Of a stretch of 64,000 nucleotides of DNA, positions 42,877 through 53,800 are shown in pieces; the stretch's first letter is position 1; each line of letters begins with the position of its first letter. Where the stretch lies: positions 24,585,400 through 24,649,399 of the forward strand of contig NC_088305.1 of NCBI RefSeq assembly GCF_032854445.1. Reading direction: 5' to 3'. A model generated the notes under the pieces. The model was not told the origin of the DNA. It was given only the letters and a program-made list of their open reading frames with translations, and ran no database searches. This DNA is from Liolophura sinensis (Eukaryota; Mollusca; Polyplacophora; Chitonida; Chitonidae). Made by a program: the position numbers and the translations under genes.

Positions 42877-43135
42877 TGTCTGGGATTTCATCTGATGGAA
42901 TTGTGATGTCAGTGATTTTCATCTGGTGGCATTGTGATGTCAGCGATTTTCATCTGATGGAATTGTGATGTCAGCGATATTCATCTGGTGGAATTGTGAT
43001 GTCAACGATTTTCATCCACAGTGAATTGTGACGTCAGCGATTTTCATCCACAGTGAATTGTGACGTCAGCGATTTTCATCCACAGTGAATTGTGATGTCT
43101 GGGGAATTTCATCGACTGTCTGGCGGAATTGTGAT
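42862..43135 (+). repeat. PAN2: Minisatellite built from the PAN2 stop codon region
   Basis: The coding end GCAGAATTGTGATGTC (stop TGA 42874-42876) is followed by eight units of 31-34 bp: GGAATTGTGATGTCAGCGAT + TTTCATCTGAT. Every unit repeats the AATTG-TGA block. Later units read TGACGTCAGCG, creating CRE-like TGACGTCA near 43029 and 43063. The array forms the first 250 bases of the 3' UTR. Confidence 0.9.
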
Positions 43136-43678
43136 GTCAAATGATGTCTCTCATGCAATTTACATGAGAGTATAAAAGCAAGGGTGTCAGAAATTGTACA
43201 CGTACTGTGTAATAGATTTGTACATTAAATTCATTCATACATTTTGTTACATACATCATGTTCATGATTGTTGTGCTACATTTAGGATTAACTACTCCAT
43301 ATGTCATGTACTTGTCGTTGCATGTATGGAGAAATGATTTCTGACTCCTCAGTCCTGGTTCAGACGTTCTCACGCCATGACCACAATATTGCCAGTCTTA
43401 TTGAGCCATTATCATTTATTCATTTGAACTCATTAATGATCTGCTCATCTACAACTATGTGGAACAGGACACCAACACAAGTATCATTGTTACAGTGCAT
43501 GTACATCCCACGACAAATGTCTACATATCTGTGCTACGGTATGTCATTGGGAAATCCGTTCATAACCCATTCTCATTCCATCAATCAAATTTTGAAACAG
43601 TACTTGCTACATGTGTAATATATGTGCGCATATATACCAGTGAAGAGTATTGCTGAATGAAGGATAAGTTAACATTTA

Positions 43679-43757
43679 GTTATTTGATTGGTGTTTTTAC
43701 ACCACACTCAAGAACATGTCACTTATACGATGGCAGCCAACATTTCGGTGGGAAGAG
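43679..43757 (-). mobile_element. Family A SINE 3' fragment
   Basis: TTATTTGATTGGTGTTTTTA to ACATTTCGGTGGGAAGAG. It could be in the PAN2 3' UTR. Confidence 0.75.
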
Positions 43758-44639
43758 GTAAATTAATAAATCATCCAACGAATACTGTTGTATGTAACTT
43801 AATATGGTTTACATCACAAAATGTCATCAAAAAAAGGAATAAAAGTAAAGAGTATGAAGAGTTTTTTCTTCTCCTTTTTGTGGAGTGCTGTCATATGAGT
43901 TGAATTAAAATAGCATTAGTTCAGAGTGATTGCAGTTTCAAAATATTTTTGTCAGTATTTTAACCTTGTCATGTTGATCTCTTCTAGGTTGTCTCATTAA
44001 GGGTAAGCACATGTATAAGGTGAGGTCAGTTTACCGTGCTCAGACGGTTAGAACATACATCCTGAAAACTGTCTAATCTGCGTGAAACCTTGTGTTGGAG
44101 GTTGATTTTTCCTTACAACACCTATGAAAACGTATATGTACTGAAGTAATCGGAAAGCCTTGAAAACCTTAAGATCAGAAAAAATAAAGGTGGCTTTTTT
44201 TATCCTGGCTAGCTTCAACGGTTAATTATGACCGACTTTTTGCTGTGACCATCAGGCCTTTGACAAATGCGCTAAGGGTGAATCCAGTTCTCAGTATAAT
44301 ACAGCTGACAGGCTGAGGCTACAATTCGAGAGGTTTGTCAGGGACAGAAGATCAGTTTCCCGTAGTAGACTGGTTAACTCCACCCATGAAAAACCACACC
44401 ACTGTCATAAACCCTAATTCTTAAACGTTTTCAACCAATACTTTGAAAGATTCTGCCAGAACTACTGGGTTTGCTCAGTTTAATGACGCTTTATAGGCAC
44501 AGACAATTTTTTTAGCATCATTTTCATAATAATGGTAAGCATAAATTCCACTGTAAAAAAAAAAAAAAAAAAAAACTTGCTTAAGTGGTTGGAAAGGTTG
44601 AAGATTTACAGTAAGAGAAAATTCTCAAACCCAGCGTTT

Positions 44640-44708
44640 GAAACCTGTACCTGGCATGTCTTAGTGATTGAAAGACAAGCACTTTAACCACTTTGCCACA
44701 ATTATCCG
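44640..44708 (-). mobile_element. tRNA-like SINE head (family C)
   Basis: Minus strand GTGGCAAAGTGGTTAAAGTG, then TGCTTGTCTTTCAATCACTA and a B box with GGTTTCAAAC. Confidence 0.55.
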
Positions 44709-46263
44709 GTCAACGTACCAAACATCAATCGGGCGTTCAGTTTCTGCATTAAGTTGCTGTGATATAATAATCTCCAGTAACGGTGATAAAATGCAACAGA
44801 CAACATTTAACATTTATTTACACATAATTTATAAATACTTTCTAAAATACTAAATTACTTCTTCCATTAAATTTATTGAGTAGTTTACAATACTCATTGA
44901 TTACCTAACTCAATCCACCCAGGCCAAAAACACAGCAGAAAATACATACATGTATAAGTCAGCACTGACATGACTGATGGGAAGGTTTATGAAACCAAAA
45001 CTGTACAATGGTTGGATGTCACTTGAGATGGGACATCACAAGTAATAGCTGAAGTTTTCATCACACTGGGAAGCCTACAGATTTAATGTAAAAATCAATA
45101 ATTCTTATCTTAGCCCATGCTTGCTAATGGAAATCAAACGATTGCTGGCTATGTTTGAAATGACAACAAAATCAACATGCTCTCAAGTCCCACAACACTA
45201 ATACATGTACTGTCCTCGATTAAAAAACAAAATTCTGCATTTAGTTAATAAAAGAACTCCACCAGACTGACTATGTCTGTTAGCTGTTGCTTTTCATACA
45301 CTTAGGACGCTAGCTCTGGCTGGAGAAGCACATACATCTTAAACAGCCCCTAAACCATCGTCACCCTCTGCTGCCACTGTGATGGACATATTACCGAATC
45401 AGCTTAAATATTGGGAAATAACATGCACGAAAGTTTAGGTCTGCGATCATAACATTTCTGATTCGGTGTGAATCAATACGCTAGGGCATGAGTAATGCAT
45501 ATTGTTAAATGGATACAGTATATGTACAGGTAGATACTGAAAACAGTCACACAAACTTTATTAAGAGAGAAAGACAGGCACAGAATATACATGTGCTCTA
45601 TTTTAAAATCCACAACCATTTTTCCACGTACGAAAGTTGTTCATTTTGAGACTACTTTACTGTCTACGATACCAGAACAACATTTTCTTGAAGCTCTGAA
45701 GTTTACATGTACAAACCCAACCAGTGTAGTTTTGCTGTATGAAATTGGTTTAAATTTGCCTATTCATATGTAAAAGGGTTCAGGATTTAGATCAGTTTGG
45801 GGCACACGAGTCTACAGGTTACAGTCACTATTCAAAGTCTGCCATTCACTGAGAATTTCATGTCCATATTTTTTTAAAATTTTTATTTTAGTCACCAATT
45901 TTCACATCGTATATGCAGATGAGTTAGTACAGCTTGAACTTAAGTCCATGTTAAATGACACTATTTAAATCAAATTCCATGCCATGCCTTACCACATCAG
46001 AAGCATTATCCACAACTTTGTACCAATTTGATCCCAGATTATGTTTTTAAAATGTTTCAAACACTTCTTTAGAAGTGTCAAGAAGGGCTTGTCTTGACCT
46101 ATTGTCTGTTTCCAGGTGTTAAGGTAAGTTTGTTTCATCAACCTTTTAAGTGTTACCACTGTATTTTGATCACTGTGTTCATTACACAGGTCACATCATT
46201 TTTAATAACAATTTAATTGATTCCAAACCTTAATGTGAAACTCTCACCCAATATAAAGTAGTA

Positions 46264-46628
46264 TTAAATGCAAAGAGAACACTAACATGTAGGTTATGTC
46301 AGATGAGAGCCCATTACACAGTCTCCCCCAAAATAAATGGAGTTATTCCTTTTCAACCCAGAAAAATGCATTTGGAACTTCAGATTCTATACTGGGACCA
46401 CTGATGTCAAATTAGGTTTGAAATGCACGTACATGTAGATCTGTGAATGCGTTCGAGGAACAAATGTGGAAGTTAACCCTACAGACTACTGTACATTCTG
46501 ATGTTTTAAACCATTTTACTAGGCTGGAAAAATTTTAAAAAAAATAAATTAAACTATTTTGTTGGACAGTGTTTAATGGTCTTTAACTTAATATACGTTT
46601 CATTTTAGTGTTTTCTTTGCCTTGACAC
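46264..46628. mobile_element. TTAA-type MITE, copy of the element at 48832
   Basis: Left end TTAAATGCAAAGAGAACACT; the right end, reverse complemented, has AAGGCAAAGAAAACACTAAA. Internal blocks such as CTACTGTACATTCTGATG and GCTGGAAAAATTTT recur in 48832-49285. Non-coding. Confidence 0.65.
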
Positions 46629-46915
46629 AGATTAGAATCCAGGGCACTGAACACAACATCTTTACCTTCAACAGAGCAGACAAGTTCTCAGGCAAATACA
46701 GATTTTGCATGCTGATGACTTCATTCAAGTCAAGCATTTCATTCACAATGAGTTCATTATGGAGAGTTTGATGCTGATGGACCAGACACCACTCGCTTAA
46801 CTTTAAAACTTTGAAAATTTACTTCATGTAATTACCTGCAGTTCATTGTTCATGTTTTCACATTGTGTTTCATAACATAGTAACATAGCCAGTCATATTC
46901 CATTCAAGTTATTGA

Positions 46916-47099
46916 TTGATTTATATATTTGATTGGTGTTTACGCCATACTCAAGAATATTTCACTTATACAACGGTTGCCAGCATTATGGTGGGAGGAA
47001 ACCAGGGAAAACCCATGACCATCCCCAGGTTGCTGGGAAACCTTCCCACGGACGGCCGGAGAGGAAACCAGCATGAGCTGGACTTGAACTCACAGCGAC
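46916..47099 (-). mobile_element. Family A SINE, head missing
   Basis: TATTTGATTGGTGTTTACGC to TTGAACTCACAGCGAC. Lies just past the MOB4 stop-codon array in transcript order. Confidence 0.85.
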
Positions 47100-47204
47100 A
47101 AATTATTGAACCCCATCATTTACACAGAACAGCACTTCATGTCCACCTTCCATCCTAAATAGCATTGTGCTTGGGGTACTCTCGGTGGGGGGTACCCTTG
47201 CTCA

Positions 47205-47812
47205 CTGTTCGCACTTCACTCTCTTTTTCCCACTCCTAAAACAGCATTTGGGTTATGATTGCTCAATGTTTAAGCCTCACCCTCTCCTTCCACTGTTTAC
47301 AATAGCATATGGGTCACCGCTGTGCAAGGTTTAAGCCTCACTATCTACTTCCACTGTTCAAAGAGCAATGGGGTCACCACTGTTCAATGTTTAAGCCTCA
47401 CCCCCTTCTTCCACTGTTTACACACAGCATATGGGTCACCACTGTGCAAGGTTTAAACCTCGCTATCTACTTTCACTGTTCAGAGAGCATTTGGGTCACC
47501 ATTGTTCAATGTTTAAGCCTCACCCCATCCTTCCACTGTTTACACACAGCATATGGGTCACCAATGTGCAAGGTTTAAGCCTCGCTCATTCTTCCACTGT
47601 TCAAGCAGCATTTGGGTCACCACTGTTCAATGTTTAAGCATCACCCTCTCCTTCCACTGTTTACACACAGCATATGGGTCACCACTGTGCAAGGTTTAAG
47701 CCTCACTCTCTCCTTCCACTGTTTACACACAGCATATGGGTCACCACTGTTCACTGTTTAAGCCCCACTCTCTCCTTCCATTCTTCACACACAGCATATG
47801 GGTCACCACTGT
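47205..47812 (-). repeat. MOB4: Minisatellite built from the MOB4 C-terminal codons and stop
   Basis: About ten units of roughly 60 bp. On the minus strand each contains AGTGGAAGGAGAGAGTGAGG + CTTAAAC, copying the coding end (GTGGAAGGAGAGAGCGAGGC, TAA at 47815-47813). These are followed by GGTGACCCATATGCTGTGTG. Some units alternate CTTGCACAG and ATTGAACAG variants. The array starts directly after the stop, so the first 600 bases of the 3' UTR are repeats of the last codons. Confidence 0.92.
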
Positions 47813-50800
47813 TTAAGCCTCGCTCTCTCCTTCCACTGCAGCCAATGCCTGCTCCTCCAAGATTGGAACAATCAAGTTGTCTTTCGACATCAGGTTGTAT
47901 TTGGTCACAAATGTTGTAAATCTCTTGCACAAATTAGTCTCATTCTACAACATAAATAAAACATTTTTTTTTTTAATTTCTTTGCATTTATTGCACTTAT
48001 AGTAGCATGTGACAATATTTATTTATTGTTAGTGTAGATGAAACTACATGTAATTTACGGAAAAAAACGTAAAGTGAGCTACAGGAACATTTATTTCTTT
48101 ATTTAATGTTACAAGATCTGAATGGAATGCTAGAAGCCTGCTAAAAGGTGCCGGGCTAGTGGTGAGCTGCTGGCATGCCACTTGGGAGTTCATATGTCAA
48201 GACTGATGTTATACACCGCACTAAAAAATTTTCAGTTGCATGATTTGAGTCAGGTTTCTGAGTGGAGCAAACTGGGTGGAGCCTGGACATGAGGACGTCA
48301 CCAGACCTTGCTGGACACATTCTGAGAAACCTCGTACAGCTGCCACCAAATCAACAGGAGCTTTAACCATTGACCTCATTGGCTAAAGTCTACAGAGCTT
48401 GCAGTTGAACCTTTTAGTCCCCTTGTGCAATGGTGAGAGCCCAAGGCAGAAGAGTGAGTGAGTGATTGAGTGCTTGGGGTTTAACGTTGTACTTAAACAA
48501 TTTTCCAGTCGTATGACGCTTTAGGAGTCAGTAGAGTACATGTACGTGTAATGTGCCTCGTTCTTGCAGGACGGATTTCCATGGCTCTTTTATCTAGTGC
48601 TGCTTCACTGAGACGACTTACTGAAGGAAAGTAAGCTTCCCAGCCAAAGCAATTATACTGGTACAGGTTAATCCCCTTAATTCCCTTACACTATCCCCTT
48701 AATGTTGAATGCCAAGCGAGGAAGCTACAACATTCTCTTTTAAGGTCTTAGGTGTGACTCAACTCAGACTGACCCTGGATCTACCGCCCCCGACCAGGGC
48801 AGAAGACAATTAAATAAATAAAACCATTAACTTAAAGGCAAAGAAAACACCAAAATAAAAAATGTATCACATGAAAGACCGTTAACAACTGTCCAGGAAA
48901 ATAGTTGGATTAATTTTTTTACAATTTGTTTAAAATGCATTTGAATATTTTATTCTATGGCAGATTTTTCTGGCCACAATACTATGGGCAACGTCTTATA
49001 AGCTTTTTGTAACTTTAGACTGCAACATTTCATCATTCAAAATGCATATACATATAGACCTATGCACGCATTCGCCAATCTGACCTTGAAATGAATTATT
49101 TCAGGCAAAAAGGTATAGATGTAACGTAATTGATCCCTTCCGGGTCATAACAGACCACTGTACAATCTGATCTGTTAACACAATTTTACTCAGTCAGAAA
49201 AATTTCAAAACAAAAAAAAAATATTTTCCTGGACAGTTTTAGTCTTTCATTTCATGCTTCATTTTAGAGTGGTTTTTGTCTTTAAAGAGGTTTTGCCAGA
49301 GACTATGCAAAACTCAATATTCCTCAATCAAATGAAATATTTACCTATGTGAACTCTTTACAAGGGCAAAATGATTTAAAAGTTTATAAAACGACCCGCA
49401 TTATATATTTCACACACTGTACTATGGCTTTTGAACGTAACATATGCAAAGAGAAAGCTGATATTTGTTAGAGGTAATAATTTGGGCAATTCTCAGAAGA
49501 ATAGCAAAAACTCTAATGGATTTGCACTTATTAATTTTGTTCAAAATATCTCCAATATGGTCTCTTTAACTTAAAAAAACTGACCTCATATTCATCAAAC
49601 AGTGTTCGATGATGAAAGTATGCATGTGAGAAAATCCTATAGACTCGCCGGCAGACCGACCCTAACTTAGCCACGGACGCTTCCTTTATACTGACCCTGA
49701 AAAGTGCAAAACAGTAGAAAGGTTAGTGAGACTAAGATGCATCATATTGGTGTCCTGCAGGAAAAGTTTCATACAGGGTTTTATACTGTATTTCACCCAA
49801 AATTTAGCTTTTTCAAGTGATATTTCACTTGATGACTGATATATCCACATTATAGGGGCTCTGACCAGTATTTTTTTTTTTTTTTTTTGTAAAGTTAATT
49901 TCTTACGATAAAAACTTAGGTCTGGGTCCCCCTAGGCTCTAAATATAGCTACAGATCCCCCCCCCCCCCACCCCAATTGCAGTTACACATTTGCCCCTGA
50001 TCTCTAAATAATGTTATACATTTTCCCCAAGCTCTAAAGATAGTTATACATTACCCCCTGGAACCCACAGATAGTTACATTTCCTCTTGGGCTCTAAACA
50101 CAGTTATACATTTCCCCCCAGGCTCTAAATATAGTTATACATTTGTCCCTGGAACCCACACAGTTACATTTCCTCTAGGGCTCTAAATGTAGTTCTACGT
50201 TTCCCCTCGGCCTCTAAATATAGTTATACATTTTCCCCTGGACTCTAAACATACATTTTCCCTCAGGCTCTTAATATAGTTACACATTTCCCCCCAGGCT
50301 CTAAACATAGCTATACATCCCCCTCCAAACCCTCTAAATACAGTTACACATTTGCCCATGGGCTCTAAATACAGTTATACATTTCCCCCTGGGCTTTAAA
50401 TATAGTTATACAATCTTAGAACACTGTAATATGCTGTTACTGGTTGAACTTTTGCTTTTACATGGAATTGCATCCAGCAATTTCAAAGATATTAAAAACA
50501 AATTTTTTCAAGAAAACATGAGCATACTGTATACATAAACAAAGTAACTCTGAAGAAATTAATTTTGACAACTTCAATGTTTTGATTTTAATTAAGTCAT
50601 CCTCAGAGGAATTGTCCTGAGATGTGATTGGTTTATAGATAGATCAGCCCAGAGTACATGTATGTGTGTCACGTTCAAATAACCCTGCCTGGGAAGCTGA
50701 AGACGAGAGTTGTTTTCAGTTTCCAGCGTTTTTAAGCTCTCTACCAGCTTTGCTTATAAAGACATCTGGTTACGACTTTTAACCATGCACTGTCAGGTCC

Positions 50801-53800
50801 TAGTTTTTTGATACTGAGCACAAGATACATGAGAAGATAGACTTACCTGCTAGGGAAATACTTATTACTGTTCAGTAGACATGCAGCGCCATCTAGTGTG
50901 TGACGAGTGTAGTCGATAGCTGGACACTGTGGACAAAACAATATCCTAATGAGGTCATCTGAGCAACACAAATGGTTTGCCATGTTGGTGTTTTCCAGAA
51001 GCAGGTAAGACCAAATGTAGATGCATTTACAGCGCTGTCTCACTAAAACGCCATGCTAACACTAACCAGACATTTATTGCTGAAACATGTAAGATCTTCA
51101 CATGGTAATTGTTAGCATGTATTTTAACTGAAAAACAATGCAAGCTGAGAGGTGGGATTCCAGGCCTAATGTGCAAATCATGTGAATGTCCTTACCTCTT
51201 TGGGAGTTTTATGGGCAGCGCAGAGGAAGATCCACTGCTCCGTCGCTGTCATCTGTGTGCAAGTCTCCGGGTTGCACTCAATCTGGAACATAACACAGTA
51301 AAGAATCCCTCAATTACACAAATACACTAAATCTGGAATGTAACACAGTGAATGTCCCTCAATAACACACACTCAATCTGGAACATAACACAGCGAACGG
51401 CCCTCAATAACACAAATACACTCAATCTGGAACATAACACAGTGAACGGCCCTCAATAACACAAATACACTCAATCTGGGATATAACACAGTTAACGGCC
51501 CTCAATAACACAAATACACTCAATCTGGAACATAGCACAGTGAACGGCCCTCAATAACACAAATACACTCATGTGAGACATTTGTCCACTAGGATATCAC
51601 ACTACCTTCCCAGCATTCCTCAAAACAGATCGCTAGAACATCTAGAACCTCAGAAATAAGAAACTCAGTGATGACAACGTTTTGGTTAAGCACTGTTAAG
51701 CACACAACATAGCATCACATAACACAGCATCATAACACAGGACCCAGAAGTGTCTCACCAATGCGGTCGCTGTGAGTTCAAGTCCAGCTCATGCTGGCTT
51801 CCTCTCCTGCCATACATGGGAAGGTCTGCCAGCAACCTGCGGATGGTCGTGGGTGATACACAGCATCACACAACACAGCATCATATAACACAGCACCACA
51901 CAACACAGCATCATATAACACAGCATCATATAACACAGCATCACATAACACATCATCACATAAGACAGCATCATATAACACAGCATCACATAACACAGCA
52001 CCACCTAACACAGCATCATATAACACAGCATCACATAACACATCACATAACACATCATCACATAAGACAGCATCATATAACACAGCATCATATAACACAG
52101 CACCACACAACACAGCATCATATAACACAGCATCATATAACACAGCATCACACAACACAGCACCACATAACACAGCACCACATAACACAGCACCATATAA
52201 CACATCATCACATAACACATCATCACATAACACAGCATCACATAGCACAGCATCACATAACACATCATCACATAACACAACATCACATAACACAGCATCA
52301 CATAGCACAGCATCACATAGCACAGCATCATATAACACAGCATCCCATAACACAGCACCACATAACACAGCACCACCTAACACAGCACCACCTAACACAT
52401 CATCACCTAACACAGCATCACATAGCACAGCATCACTAAACACAGCATCACATAACACAACATCACATAACACAGCATCACATAACACATCATCACATAA
52501 CACAGCATCACATAGCACAGCATCACATAACACAACATCATATAACACAGCATCACATAACACAGCATCACATAGCACAGCATCATATAACACAGCATCC
52601 CATAACACAGCACCACATAACACAGCACCACCTAACACAGCATCATATAACACAACATCATATAACACAGCACCACATAACACAGCACCACATAACACAG
52701 CACCACATAACACATCATCACATAACACAGCATAACATAACACAGCATCATATAACACAGCAACGTATAATACATATACACTGAATTTATTCTCTGCTGC
52801 CCCATCACATCTATTTTTTAATAATGGGGCTTACTGAAAGGGCTTACTGCTTACTGAAAATATCTGCTTATACAGCGGCATCCAGTCTTAAGGGCCTTTT
52901 CACACATAATTCCATTCCATCTACAACACATACCTGTAACTTGACTGCCAGACCATTCAGCTCCATGCAAAATTGTCTGTTGAAAAGAAAAATTTTTTTT
53001 TTAATGTTTCGGATTAAACACTGTATTTTTATGCTTTTTGTGCACACACAAGCTTAGACTTGCAATGGGACTCAAATATACCTACATGTACAGCATGCAT
53101 CTGTTCAGTTTAAATATGATTAGTCATCATTGTCACAATCAAGGATAATTCATTTTAATCAAATATGGCCTGAAGTGATCCTTCAGTTATAAAGCATAAC
53201 CAATTCTAAACTCTCAATCTATCTAGTAAAACAGACATTCTCTGAGTACTGCCATCTACAATTCAAGTGTTGACAAAAAAGGCCCTAATTTTGTTACCAA
53301 CACAGCGAGCAAAAAGAAATCTGGCCTGTTGTTTATAACAAAACCAGGAGCCAAGCTGGATTAGACACAAAAGGTGCTTGCTCACTGTGAATGCCAGGCC
53401 ACTAACCAACAATATAGCATGCTCGATTCTAGCTCTCACTGGGGTTTGTCAAGTACCTTGCATCGGTTTACTCAATGCCCTCCAGGTTTCACCACCCAAT
53501 CCACAAACCTAACCCCTGTCACATCACAGAGTTATTTATTCATAATTATGGCACTTAACACCAGTCAAATGAATAAATGAATATACCGTACGATTTGAAG
53601 GTTGTTGGATTGACAGGGACTTCACGTGGTCTAATTCAAGAGGCTATTATATGTTTACAAACTAGCAGTAACTTTTGAGTGCGTTCTGATTCTTGTGATA
53701 TATTGGAACAGAAGGCAATGTCATATTTCTCAGAACACAGCGGTATTTTGTCACATGACATCCAGTTAAGGAAGCTCCTCGCTGATGTCTTTCAGGATAG

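Larger units (their letters stand above)
43136..46263. other. 3' flanks of convergent PAN2 and MOB4
   Basis: No exon recognised. Plus-strand poly(A) signal candidates are ATTAAA near 43204 and AATAAA at 43838 and 44183. For MOB4 (minus) the candidates are TTTATT on plus near 45557, 44871 and 44814. A 21-A run lies at about 44553. Fragments of SINEs are at 43679-43757 (family A) and 44640-44708 (family C). Which signals are used cannot be told from sequence. Confidence 0.5.

Noticed and set aside
51750-52758. Open frames of 229 (plus) and 326 (minus) codons
   Set aside because: They are translations of a 15-bp repeat with no stop in most frames; the peptide is a five-residue periodic string and the region is a MOB4 intron.
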